NCBI GenBank assembly: GCA_009746045.1
Contig: RPFO01000648.1
Coordinates: 1,161,521-1,225,520 of the forward strand
DNA: 64,000 nucleotides
Direction: 5' to 3'
Origin: Mesostigma viride
Taxonomy: Eukaryota > Streptophyta > Mesostigmatophyceae > Mesostigmatales > Mesostigmataceae
A program made the position numbers and the translations under genes. This document shows positions 31,483-41,490 of the stretch, piece after piece. Numbering within the stretch: the first letter of the stretch is position 1; every line of letters begins with the position of its first letter. The notes under the pieces are model-generated. The model was not told the DNA's origin and did not search any database. It saw only the letters and a list, made by a program, of their open reading frames with translations.

Positions 31483-32004
31483 TTATTCATCCAGAGAAGC
31501 AAGAAGAGACGCGCGAATAGCGGCCATCCGCATCTCGTACGGCGTCATCGGTGGAGGCGGGGGAGGCGGGGGTAGTTGCCTAGTTTTAATAGGAGGTGGC
31601 GGCGAATCTGGCTCGGGCTCTTTTGGTTTTCTGCCTCGTCTAGGTTTTGGCGTGTCGGCAGGCGTGGATGCTACCGATTCTTCGGCGAGTAGACGTTCGA
31701 TACGCGAGCGATTGCGCGCTTCCTGGAGCTCAAGCTCAACGAGCCGCTGTCGCTGCAACTCTAGCTCTTTTTGCAGGACCTTGCGTTTTGTGATCTCAGC
31801 TTCTCTCTCCTCCGCTCGTTTTTTATCCCTCTCTGCCTTTGCGCGCTGCTGATATACCCTCATTTTGTCGCGGAGTGCTTTTTTCTGCTCGACTGAAAGG
31901 GGCTGCCCCTTTTTGATGGATTTCACCAGATCAACCTCTTCGTGTGCCTCGGAGAAAGTCTCGTCCCTGCAGCTCGTGGGGGTCTCGGAAGCTTCAGAAG
32001 CCAT
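31483..32004 (-). CDS. coiled-coil / proline-rich PLV protein
   Basis: 173 residues. Residues about 25-110 are a Lys/Glu/Arg-rich helix (KKALRDKMRVYQQRAKAERD onward), probably coiled coil. Then comes a basic AT-hook-like TPKPRRGRKPKEP, a polyproline tract ([14 protein letters not shown]) and a short C-terminal helix. No enzyme motif. It lies 19 bp upstream of the ATPase gene and shares a 27-bp divergent intergenic region with the large structural gene. Possible roles are scaffold or DNA-binding core protein; none is proven. Confidence 0.65.
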   Translation of the reverse strand: MASEASETPTSCRDETFSEAHEEVDLVKSIKKGQPLSVEQKKALRDKMRVYQQRAKAERDKKRAEEREAEITKRKVLQKELELQRQRLVELELQEARNRSRIERLLAEESVASTPADTPKPRRGRKPKEPEPDSPPPPIKTRQLPPPPPPPPMTPYEMRMAAIRASLLASLDE

Positions 32005-32031
32005 TATTCTTATCTGTTAGATAATTATATA
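32005..32031. promoter_or_regulatory. divergent AT-rich promoter region
   Basis: Only 27 bp separate two divergent start codons. The sequence holds TTATCTGTTAGATAATTATA, with TATAATGG touching the plus-strand ATG. It must serve as core promoter or leader for both genes. Confidence 0.5.
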
Positions 32032-33132
32032 ATGGTCGTGGTCGGTGGGAATGCGGCAAATTACAACCTTAGCACTGGACTTGAAGACGATGATGTGGAC
32101 GAACAGCTTGTGGACATTGAGAGCGATATCCAAGCCCTCCAGCTGCAGGTCCATCCCTTCGACAGGCACGTAACCGTCAACGGAGTCCGCTATGTGTACC
32201 CAAGTGCCCCTACGCGGGTGAGACTGGGCGACAACTACAGCGAGTGGACCGTGGTTACGACGGGAGAGTCAAGCGGGATATTAGAGGTCGACGGGGGCAT
32301 TGTCGCAGATTGGATCAGAATTTCGTCTCTTCGACTGCTCGACCAATATGCGACAGTTTCTGAGATTGTAGCGGACCGAATATTGACTCGTGATCAAATC
32401 GACTGGCTGTTTGATAGATACGATGTTGGATACACCACGTTGTCAAACCCTAACGCGATGTTTACCATCCAATACGAAGACGGCACCTTATCTGCTCCTG
32501 GAACTTCGTTCACTGTCACGAACAACCAGGATATCCGCATTCTTCTTCCCTACACGGTCACGGGAGGAGAAAGTACTGGAAAATGCACGTACCAGGTGCA
32601 AGTTCTTGGAGCTTTGGATCCAATCGATGCAAGCCAGACTGTAGACGGTCCTCACATGGACGAAATCCATTTTGGAATCAACGGTCATGCATACTTTGGT
32701 AAACTGATGAGTTTCTCCCAAGTCGGGTTCGCGACGACTAGGGACTTGAATAGGATGCAGCGACTCTCTAACAGTCTCCACATAACGCGCACGTACGTCC
32801 CTCTGACGGCCTGGGACATTGGGCGGATTGATCAGGTGAACGAGACATTTTGGGAGAGTTCAACTCCTCACAAATCCTGGGTCTTGGTAGGCGATGGGGC
32901 GATACCGGCTGTCAGATTAGGCATTCAGAACACGACACCGTCAGCCTATCAAAGGAAGCTCCCCATCACTTGGAAGGTTGACGAGGTCTCTCTGACTAGT
33001 CCAAACGGCGGGATTCAACTGGATGAAGACGGGGGGCTGCGAGGGGAGGACGCCGTGACCTGCGCGTTGACTTCGGCGGACAGCGGGAAATACCTGTCGG
33101 CTGATGTGACAATATACGACGACGGGACATAA
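32032..33132 (+). CDS. large PLV surface/structural protein, N-terminal part
   Basis: Starts at ATG 32032 (MVVVGGNAANYNLSTGLEDD) rather than the upstream in-frame ATG at 31942, because 32032 follows the TATAATGG element and 31942 lies in the opposite gene. A short heptad segment (VDIESDIQALQLQV) precedes beta-rich sequence, as in trimeric fibre or spike proteins. It ends at a TAA inside what looks like one continuous domain (VTIYDDG, then TITTSTTQ in the next frame). A one-base shift near 33125-33132 splits a gene of about 1080 residues. No database family recognised. Confidence 0.7.
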   Translation: MVVVGGNAANYNLSTGLEDDDVDEQLVDIESDIQALQLQVHPFDRHVTVNGVRYVYPSAPTRVRLGDNYSEWTVVTTGESSGILEVDGGIVADWIRISSLRLLDQYATVSEIVADRILTRDQIDWLFDRYDVGYTTLSNPNAMFTIQYEDGTLSAPGTSFTVTNNQDIRILLPYTVTGGESTGKCTYQVQVLGALDPIDASQTVDGPHMDEIHFGINGHAYFGKLMSFSQVGFATTRDLNRMQRLSNSLHITRTYVPLTAWDIGRIDQVNETFWESSTPHKSWVLVGDGAIPAVRLGIQNTTPSAYQRKLPITWKVDEVSLTSPNGGIQLDEDGGLRGEDAVTCALTSADSGKYLSADVTIYDDGT

Positions 33133-35267
33133 CGACCTCCACGACACAACGAAAAGGCGCGATCATAGGCGTTGTGAAGACCGACCCTCTCGTTCCAGCT
33201 ATCCGATCCCCTAGCAGGTTCTTCTCAACCACCAAACCGGCTAGAATAGGCGTCCAAGTGCATGCTGACCACGACACGGGATGGGGCAGTACCGAGCACA
33301 CGGCGACAAGCTTCGAGGTGATGGTCGACGGGGTCAGCCAGGGATCCGTGAGCGGTGCAGGGGTCATTAACCACCTGCTATCAAACTCGTCCTTGAAAGA
33401 CGTGCAGGTCGTCCCGCGTTTCTCGTGTCCTCGCGACACTCCGAACATAACTGGAGAGACAGTGACTGTCAACGGTCCATCCACAACTTTTTATAGCCTT
33501 CTTCACTTTTCGCGAGACTCCAAGACACTGTTACAGCCATCGCACACTCAGTACGACTACTCACCGAGCCCAACAAGTTTTTATGCGCTGGCGGCCAACG
33601 ATGCCACACCTCCCTCGAAATGTGTGGTGTTCACAGACGAAGAGATCGACGGCCCCTTCGTGATATGCTTCGAGCTCAATGTGCCGTCCGGTAGCGCGTT
33701 CGTTTCCTTGTCAGACCACAACGACCTCACTGGCAAATACCACCCCGCCTTTACGGACGGCCACGAGTGCTGGAGAAATAACGGTGCCGCTGACAACTGG
33801 TGGTCAGTGTGCGGGATCAACATAAATAAAACCGAGGGGAAGGTCGGGTTGTATCAAAACCTCAAGATTGCAACCCAGTATACCCTCGATGCGACGTGGG
33901 CTAGTAAGACGGCTTTTTGGGTGGCGTTCAGGAGGCGTTCTGACGGGTTGGTGGATCGATACATCTCCTATTGGGCGCCAACGGGTCTAAGCAACATGAC
34001 CAAGTTGTCTAACGGCGTTGGAGGGATTTTTACGTCCTCTGCAACAGGAATTGTGGCCCCATACTCACCTGGTCAACTCAGGATCGTTTGTTATCTCGAC
34101 AGCGCTGACCAGACAATCATCAATGTCAGCGAACTGGTGGATGACACAAACAATACCGAGTTTGTTTCCATCACGTCGACAAACTCGACTGGTCTTTATG
34201 CGACGTCTGGGAACACGATACGTCTAACGCACCGCGGAACTGGTGGGTTGTCTTGCTCAATCATGGGTAGTTACGTTACTACCTCCCTAGTCCCCGGCGA
34301 GACGAACCTGTACTACCGCGAACTCGCGCTCACAAAAGACAATCTCGTCCACGCCGTTGCCAAGTTGCCGTCATACGACTATGGGAACGTTCCGATGACG
34401 TACCCCGTTTCCGTATACGGGGTATTGCCAGACCTCCCGCATATCAAAAAATTCACAGTGTCGCTACGATACAATTACGGGTCATTGAGTACCACCAACC
34501 TGTTCGGCACTCTTGTAAAGGGGTCGGAATGGGCCGGAGGTACGTTGACCACTTCTTCGACTGTAAACGGAGCAGGTGATAGATGGATCAATGTGTCGAT
34601 CGAGCTATCAGCGACCTTTACACCGTCCCTTGGAGGTCTGACACACTTGTTCACGGCGACGTTTATTCCGACGGTTTCATTCAACCCAAACACCACCCTC
34701 ATATACATGGAATCATCTACTGCCAAATTCTACGGAGACGGTAATGTGCAGATAGGCACGACGTCGTATTTTAACGAGGCCGTATACACAGACGAGCGCG
34801 AGGCCCATAGAATCCCATTCTCGATAACCGGGATGCGAATGGTGGCCTATGACTACATGCAGCCGGAGCTCTGGGAACTCGGACCAAAGGGAACTGTGAG
34901 CTTTCGAGATCAAAACGGGGCTGTCATATCCTCCCCGACCACACTTAGCGCGTTCTATCTCCGGGTCCACTTCACGCAAGGTGCGCCCGCTCTTCTGGAC
35001 ATCGGCCACCCCTACAGACTTCTGCCAGATGCCGTGAATTTCATTTATGGGCCTGGCACAACTGGCAGGCTCCTTGTCGGTCCGTCTTGGCGAGTCGCTC
35101 CAGGCTGTGATGAGGCTGACGGCTTCTACGAGATAATTTTGATGGTGGACAAGCCGTTTGGTTCTGGAAGTGCAGTGGTGTATATCGACCCTCCCCTTAA
35201 GTGCAGGTCAAAGTCCGGATTGCCTGCAAGCGGGGAGATCTTTGGCCCGATTCAGTGGACAGTTTAA
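33133..35267 (+). CDS. large PLV surface/structural protein, C-terminal part (frameshifted)
   Basis: The frame continues the preceding gene: upstream of its first in-frame GTG (33174) it is open and reads ITTSTTQRKGAIIGVVKTD. About 700 residues of beta-rich, Ser/Thr/Gly-rich sequence follow. A stretch around FVICFELNVPSGSAFVSLSD to GQLRIVCYLD resembles concanavalin/LamG-like jelly rolls, which is a weak impression. Long virion-surface proteins of this type occur in PLVs. No enzyme motifs. Attachment or capsid decoration is plausible. The broken frame suggests the locus no longer makes the full protein. Confidence 0.7.
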
Positions 35268-35297
35268 AAAGATCTCGCTACTGTTATAAAGCACACG

Positions 35298-35879
35298 ATG
35301 CAACGAAAGACTTCGAAACGGCAAAGTAAGAAAACAAAGAGAGCCATTCGCAAGGTCCGCACGACCTCCCGAATACCGACCACGAGCACTATGACCAACT
35401 CTATCATCATCCATTCCACCCCTGCGCGACGACCTGCCAAGAAGGGCAGAATCGCGGAGGCGCGCGGGTTCAGAGATTCAATGCTTATGTCCGCTATCAT
35501 GGCGAACGCGAAACCTGTGGTATATCCTCCTCTGTCAGCCTACGACGCCAAGCCCGACACGCCAGTGGTCGCCCCGGTCGCGATCCCCGTACCCGTCCCT
35601 CCTGCCAGTTCACCCGCCTTACTGCCAGCCCCTCCCGAGCTGGCTCGGATAGAAGGGGGTGATAGGTCACACCGTGTTAATTATGAATGCAGCGATTGCG
35701 GCTTTAAACCGAAATCAAACACGCAACAGGGTTTAAATCAGCACTTGCGAGCTATGGTAAAGAAAAAGGACTCTAAGCATTTGGAGGGGGTGCTCAAAAG
35801 TGGAGACCTGACGCCTTTCAAAACAAAGCGACGTAGCGGGTATGTAAGCGACTATAAAAAATCTCTTTTGGATGTATAA
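35298..35879 (+). CDS. basic, proline-rich protein with C-terminal zinc finger
   Basis: 193 residues, ATG 30 bp after the previous stop and 13 bp after TTATAAAG. The first 60 residues are very basic (QRKTSKRQSKKTKRAIRKV), the middle is Pro/Val/Ala-rich, and the C-terminus has YECSDCGFKPKS followed by LNQHLRAMVKKKDSKH. The Cys2 pair and following His residues fit a C2H2 finger. The ensemble suggests a virion DNA-binding or core protein; this is inference. Confidence 0.65.
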   Translation: MQRKTSKRQSKKTKRAIRKVRTTSRIPTTSTMTNSIIIHSTPARRPAKKGRIAEARGFRDSMLMSAIMANAKPVVYPPLSAYDAKPDTPVVAPVAIPVPVPPASSPALLPAPPELARIEGGDRSHRVNYECSDCGFKPKSNTQQGLNQHLRAMVKKKDSKHLEGVLKSGDLTPFKTKRRSGYVSDYKKSLLDV

Positions 35880-35885
35880 TAAAAC

Positions 35886-36191
35886 ATGGACAGTCTGTTT
35901 TCTGACGCCGAGATGCTGCAGATCGCCCAATGGATGACACTCTATCCTGAAACCCCTCGCGAGTTCATCGAAGCAGCTATGCTGTATTGTAGGAGCAAGC
36001 CATTGACCGGGAAGGAGAGGAGGGCCCTCAAGAAGAAAGCACGCGGGCTTGCTGGGGTGGAGGGAAAGGTAGTGATTCACGGCAAGAACGAAATTGTTTC
36101 TGAGATGCTGGTAGAGAATGAAGGAGTACGTGCAGGAGTGCAGGACGTTGACGCTCAGGACCGAGAACAGGACAAGGGGAGGTCTCAGTGA
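35886..36191 (+). CDS. small PLV protein, unknown
   Basis: 101 residues, starting 6 bp after the previous stop and just after TATAATAAAAC. The sequence is helical, with a Lys/Arg patch (KERRALKKKARG). No family recognised. Its end overlaps the next gene's start by 74 bp. Confidence 0.5.
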   Translation: MDSLFSDAEMLQIAQWMTLYPETPREFIEAAMLYCRSKPLTGKERRALKKKARGLAGVEGKVVIHGKNEIVSEMLVENEGVRAGVQDVDAQDREQDKGRSQ

Positions 36192-36461
36192 TCCGGTTTG
36201 GGACATCCCCGCCGGTTTGTTGGAAGACTACCACGACGTGGGATTAACGCTCTTAACGATCCCGTACGAGCAAACCCATATCAACTCTAACAACAATACA
36301 TTCCAGGTCACAATCACGGAGACGCAGCACTCGGTAACTCTTCCTATTGGGTCGTGGACCACGATCGAAAACCGATACAACATTGCGACAGCCCTCGCGG
36401 CCATCGACAGCGACTTTACCGTCACATACGACCGGGCGAACAGCCGCTATACTTTCATGGC
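36118..36461 (+). pseudogene. minor-capsid/penton candidate, 5' part, split by LTR retrotransposon
   Basis: The frame from ATG 36118 runs to the insertion point and resumes in the same frame after the retrotransposon (40974-41490). Without the element and one copy of ATGGC, the coding sequence would be continuous at about 286 residues. The N-terminal half has the FQVTITETQHSVTLPIGSW pattern and a following helix. Similar segments are recalled in small structural proteins of PLVs and relatives. The position just before the small amphipathic gene and the MCP fits the minor capsid (penton) gene. The function assignment is inference; the interruption is seen directly. Confidence 0.7.
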
Positions 36462-37269
36462 TGTTTGGATTGGGAGAGGAAACTAATGGGTTTTACACAA
36501 TGCCTTGTGCTTGGCCTTGCTACCCACACACCTTGCAGGTGCTGAAAGAAAGAGAGGTTGAAGACAATTTACGTGGAAGAATAAATGGCTTTATTAGAAT
36601 ATAATAGTTGGAGAAGAGCTTGAATGGAGGTTGAATGGAGGTACCTGCCCTTAGGGGGCAGTTTCCTTTTATACCTTTTAGGCTAGGAAGGATGACATCA
36701 GCAATGACATCATCACAGAAGCTTGTAGAAACATCCTAGCATATTCCTAGCATATTCCCAGCATATTCTCAGTATATTCCAGGAATATTCCTGGCATATT
36801 CTTAGAACATTCCTAGAACATTCTAGACATGATCCAATGAGCTGGCATAATAGCTAGATGCCAAGTGTCTACATAATAATGTGCCACATAACATGATTAA
36901 TAAAGTGACACATCTCTTCTCCTTGGAGTGACAAGTGTCATGCAATGAGTCTACCCACTTGTCATCATGTAAGTCATAACATGTGTCATCATGAGCTGCC
37001 AACACTTGTCAGCTCATGGACCAAACACTTGTCCAATAGGCCATAGCACCACTTGTCAATCAAATACGTGATGCTACTAGGCTGACTCAGGTTACAAGTC
37101 ATCCATGTCCAAGTATAGGACTATGGCACATGAATATTGATCAGCTCATTGAGCCCAATTCATCTAGCTTATCAAAGCTATCAAATTCCCAGTCCATATG
37201 GAATAAATCCAACAAGATAGAAATCAGGCTGGGATATATTGTGGCCAGGTGGATATAATATCCCTAACA
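36462..37269 (-). repeat. 3' LTR of the copia-like element
   Basis: 808 bp. It contains repeated CTAGCATATTCC-like phrases and a run of ACACTTGTC/ACAAGTGTC inverted motifs. Small frames inside are artefacts. Confidence 0.95.
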
Positions 37270-37277
37270 CCCCCCTT

Positions 37278-39154
37278 AGCCACATGGGCACAATGCAAAA
37301 GATGTCTGGGTAGGTGGAATCTCAACACCCCCCTTAACCACATGCTCGTAGCATGCCGTCCAGTTGCTAGCATGGTGCAACTGAAAATGAAGATGCCGTC
37401 CACGTGAAACGCTTGAAGCTCCAACATGCGGTCATGAGCCGCACTACCGCCACTGATTCCCCCCCGGCAACGCGAATGAGTGCCCTACCATAGCAGCAAC
37501 GCACTAGCTGCCCATCCTGGATGGCTGATACCCAACCCTTGGTTGGAAAAAGTGCTCTAGATGCTACATTCCCCCCTCACTCAAAGCGGCTGCCCATGGA
37601 CACAATAGGGGCACACAGTCCCACACATATAATACGGCAACACATGCCAACAAAGAAAGTCCCTATGAGCTAACCCAAACGGTATAGAGGTAGGGTAACG
37701 GCAACAACACGTGCTGTACACACACGGAGCAACATAACATACGCCATCTCACAAAATAAATGACACCAACATCACGTTTTACGCCAAATAAAAACGGGGT
37801 GAGCAAACAAACATATTGGCAACAAATGCCACACAAACAAGGTGCAATGCAACCTTCAAGACAAAACACAGTGGCCATAACAGATAAACACGCTTCATAG
37901 CAAAGAAAACAGGACGTGCAAAACATTACCGCCACAAAGGCGAACACAAGTAACGATTACTTCGTCACGATTCACAAATCAGTGCCCGAGAGTAAACATT
38001 ACGTCCGACATTACAGGCTATGCCGAAATGCACAGCCGAATTCGACACAAAGGACGTAAACACTTGCATACAAGCAATGCTCTCAGCACAAAACAAAATA
38101 ACACACGCGTCACAGGCACTTAACTCACGAAAACAAGTCGTAGACGACGATACAACGGCGCTTCACTACGCCGCAGACCAGTGCCACAAATAGCGTGCAA
38201 AAACTCTGGATATACACTCCAGGTACGTAGAAAACGTCTCGTGGGAACAATACCAAAATGCGTGGGCCATTGCCACTGAACGCATGGCAAAATAAACACA
38301 TAATTGCTGGAAGAACACAAAGAAAGAACCAGAAAACGCAGGCTTACGGCGCCTCACAATTTCCAGCAAACACGACACAAAAGTCGACATACAAGTTCAT
38401 TTCCCACAGACAAAACATTAGGGCAACCTTGAGGAGTGGGGTCTGTGCATCCTGGGCGACAATTTCCAAGGGTCGTTGCAGCTAGCGCATTGCAAATGCC
38501 ATGGCCTGGCCGAACACCGTCAACTGACCGACGTGATGCCTTGGCAGCATTTTGCAGTCGACTTGACCGTTGGTGCTTGACAGCACTTTGGCTGACAGGT
38601 CGCTGTCCACGTCGTTGTCGGCTCGCTCGAGGCCTCGCGCCAGCACCGGACTTGGCAGTCCAGGACTTGGAAAAATTTGCAGCTTGGTCGATTTCGCCCT
38701 CGCGTCACGAATTTGTTCCCCCTCAGTTAGGCTGGCAGCGTTCGAGCGCCGCGCCTTTGGTCTGGTCGCCGGACTTTGGTTACTAGCACCAGTATCACCT
38801 GGTATGCTGGCGGCGACAACGCGCTCCGCCTGCACTGGGCTGTTCTGGACCGCGTTTCTGGAAGTACTTCAGCGTCTGACACGGACTTCTCCATTGCGCT
38901 GGAAACTTCTCGAATTGGCGTGAACTTCCACTGGGCCGGCGCAGAGTATATAAAGCCACGCAGTGTGCGAGTAATGCCCAGTAGGCCGCCCCCGATCCCG
39001 CATACACGGGCAAGCATGGCCAGTATGACCGTTAGGCCCACGGCCAGCCACTCCGCCGCGTGTCCCGAGGCACGTGAGATGCTGCGCTCGCTGCTCGCCA
39101 TTTTCTGCCCTTGACAGGCAGCGTCGACGTCCTTGAAGCTCGTCGCCGAAGATT
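37278..39154 (-). other. internal region of the retrotransposon without pol domains
   Basis: No integrase, reverse transcriptase or RNase H motif was found in any frame. A GAGTATATAAAGCC TATA-like element lies at 38944-38957 (plus strand). Medium frames around 38480-39200 have no recognisable domain. It may be captured host sequence or degraded pol. Confidence 0.6.
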
Positions 39155-40096
39155 TCAGCTCTGGGATGGCGTCCATCGCTGCGTCCGCACCGCGCGCGGG
39201 CAAAAAGTAGGTTGTTCCTCGTCACGATGCTGCAGGCCTGCTGTCCAGCACAGCAACCCGCTGGCGAGGTCGACCTTGTGGCCATCCTTGACGAGCTGGC
39301 CGACTGATAGAAGTCGGGTGCTCAGCCTGGGAACGAGCAGCGCGTTTTGGAGGTGCACGTCCGCGTCCTGACCCGGCAGCTTCAGTTTGACAGTCCCGAT
39401 GGCTGTCGCCTTCAGTTGGCCGCCTGAGCCGGCGATTTCCCTGTCATGAGGGTGCAGGCACACGAAGTCCGACGGGCATGGCGTCATGTGACAGCTCGCT
39501 GCGGAATCCAGCACCCAGCTGGTCGGTGCTTTCTTTTCATACTGCGTGAGTGCAGCAGCATCCGACGGCGATGGCGACTCGGCGATGGTGGCGAAGACGA
39601 AGCCGGACCGCTCCGCAGCCTCCTCGGTGATACGCGCCTCGCTGGCACCTGGTGAGTGCTCCTTTCTCGCTTGGTTCCGTCGCGTTGCCTTGTTCTTGCG
39701 TTCTTGCTTCAGCTCCGGATGCTTCTCCCAGCACTGGGTGTCCACGTGCCCGGCCTTCTTGCAGTAATTGCACCGCCTCTTTCCTCCACTTTTCTTCGTA
39801 GTAGTGTGGAAAACCTGGCCGTTAGGGGAGCCCTCCTTCTTTGCTTGAGCAGAACGCCTTCCGTGCAGTAGCTCCTCCGCCTCCAGCAGCGCAGTCTTGA
39901 CCTCCTTTAGCGAATCCTCCTCTCCAGTTAGGACCTTGACCAGGTCACAATAGGCCGATGCTAAGGCCTTCAACACAGCCTTGATTTCTTCCCATTTCCT
40001 CAGAGACCGCCCATCAAACGTTGTGATGGACTTGCTTGTTGCCCGGAATTGCTTGTAGCACGCTTCCTTGGTAGCCATGGTGTCTTCAGTCGCCAA
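39155..40096 (-). CDS. copia-like Gag-protease
   Basis: 313 residues. Order: a helical Gag part (FDGRSLRKWEEIKAVLKAL), a CCHC zinc knuckle CNYCKKAGHVDTQC (C-x2-C-x4-H-x4-C), then the protease region with SWVLDSAASCHMT and LLSVGQLVKDGHKVDL, which are hallmarks of copia polyproteins. The active site is DSA where DSG or DTG is usual; DSA exists in some active families. The frame stops before integrase. The start could also be Met at 40078. Its transcript would run from the 40162-40968 LTR. It could supply Gag for particles, but reverse transcriptase must come from elsewhere. Confidence 0.9.
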   Translation of the reverse strand: MATEDTMATKEACYKQFRATSKSITTFDGRSLRKWEEIKAVLKALASAYCDLVKVLTGEEDSLKEVKTALLEAEELLHGRRSAQAKKEGSPNGQVFHTTTKKSGGKRRCNYCKKAGHVDTQCWEKHPELKQERKNKATRRNQARKEHSPGASEARITEEAAERSGFVFATIAESPSPSDAAALTQYEKKAPTSWVLDSAASCHMTPCPSDFVCLHPHDREIAGSGGQLKATAIGTVKLKLPGQDADVHLQNALLVPRLSTRLLSVGQLVKDGHKVDLASGLLCWTAGLQHRDEEQPTFCPRAVRTQRWTPSQS

Positions 40097-40149
40097 TGGA
40101 ACTGGATGTCTCTGGGTTCACAGTGGTCTTCTTGTTCCTCAGTAACAAA

Positions 40150-40161
40150 CCTCCGATACCA
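40150..40161 (-). promoter_or_regulatory. tRNA primer-binding site
   Basis: TGGTATCGGAGG directly follows the 5' LTR on the minus strand. It resembles TGGTATCAGAGC, the initiator-Met primer site of plant copia elements. Confidence 0.8.
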
Positions 40162-40968
40162 TGTTTGGATTGGGAGAGGAACTAATGGGTTTTACACAAT
40201 GCCTTGTGCTTGGCCTTGCTACCCACACACCTTGCAGGTGCTGAAAGAAAGAGAGGTTGAAGACAATTTACGTGGAAGAATAAATGGCTTTATTAGAATA
40301 TAATAGTTGGAGAAGAGCTTGAATGGAGGTTGAATGGAGGTACCTGCCCTTAGGGGGCAGTTTCCTTTTATACCTTTTAGGCTAGGAAGGATGACATCAG
40401 CAATGACATCATCACAGAAGCTTGTAGAAACATCCTAGCATATTCCTAGCATATTCCCAGCATATTCTCAGTATATTCCAGGAATATTCCTGGCATATTC
40501 TTAGAACATTCCTAGAACATTCTAGACATGATCCAATGAGCTGGCATAATAGCTAGATGCCAAGTGTCTACGTAATAATGTGCCACATAACATGATTAAT
40601 AAAGTGACACATCTCTTCTCCTTGGAGTGACAAGTGTCATGCAATGAGTCTACCCACTTGTCATCATGTAAGTCATAACATGTGTCATCATGAGCTGCCA
40701 ACACTTGTCAGCTCATGGACCAAACACTTGTCCACTAGGCCATAGCACCACTTGTCAATCAAATACGTGATGCTACTAGGCTGACTCAGGTTACAAGTCA
40801 TCCATGTCCGAGTATAGGACTATGGCACATGAATATTGATCAGCTCATTGAGCCCAATTCATCTAGCTTATCAAAGCTATCAAATTCCCAGTCCATATGG
40901 AATAAATCCAACAAGATAGAAATCAGGCTGGGATATATTGTGGCCAGGTGGATATAATATCCCTAACA
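40162..40968 (-). repeat. 5' LTR of the copia-like element
   Basis: 807 bp, nearly identical to the other LTR. It carries the promoter for the minus-strand Gag-protease. Confidence 0.95.
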
Positions 40969-41490
40969 ATGGCGACAAGCCCTTTCCAGTTCCTGATCAC
41001 CGAGGGGGTTGGACGTGTCTTAGGACTAACACCAGGCCTTCATCAGTCGAACGAGCAACTTCTTGTCATCAGCGACCGACCCGCCACAAACGGCCGTCTG
41101 AGGTCGGTTTTTGTATACTCGGACATTGTGAGAGGAAATGTTGTGTCGGCGTCTCGCGGAACAGTGTACGGCGGCCTGTTGGCTTGTTGTCCCAATCTAT
41201 CCAAATTTCTAGAGCCCATCATTTGGCAGGCAACCTCTCCACTTTGGCAGCACCTGCGAGACTCTCCGCGCTCCATAAGTCTGCGCCTTGTCGACGAGGA
41301 TGACAATGCAATCCAGGTGTACAGTGACTGGGTGGTCCAGCTGAGCTTCCGGATATCCCCTCAGAAAGCCATGGGGGTCGAAGCGCGCAAGATCGGGGGC
41401 ATCCTGAGATACATGGCGCTAGACAAGAGCGTCACGCCAGCCAGAAGAATTTCTAATCAGTATTCTATAAACGACGAGGATGAAGCTTGA
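40969..41490 (+). pseudogene. minor-capsid/penton candidate, 3' part
   Basis: The reading frame carries on from the 5' part at the ATGGC duplication. Its first 14 residues are MATSPFQFLITEGV. The rest is beta-rich (VFVYSDIVRGNVV, VVQLSFRISP), consistent with a jelly-roll-type minor capsid protein. It overlaps the next gene's start by 11 bp. The local ATG created by the duplication could allow expression of this fragment alone, but it lacks the N-terminal third or more. Confidence 0.7.

Larger units (their letters stand above)
36462..40968 (-). mobile_element. Ty1/copia-like LTR retrotransposon, non-autonomous
   Basis: Two LTRs (36462-37269 and 40162-40968) start TGTTTGG and end CTAACA. They differ by three substitutions and one 1-bp indel in about 808 bp, so insertion is recent. 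Flanking ATGGC at 36457-36461 and 40969-40973 is the 5-bp target duplication. On the minus strand the primer site TGGTATCGGAGG follows the 5' LTR (40150-40161), close to the initiator-Met tRNA type used by copia elements. A polypurine AAGGGGGG precedes the 3' LTR (37270-37277). The internal 2.9 kb encodes Gag and protease only. Confidence 0.95.

Noticed and set aside
31942-32031. In-frame upstream start for the large structural protein
   Set aside because: It lies within the opposite-strand gene; ATG 32032 directly follows the promoter-like sequence.
36462-40968. Retrotransposon internal region as part of the viral genome
   Set aside because: Precise LTRs, primer site, polypurine tract and ATGGC duplication show it is a separate later insertion.
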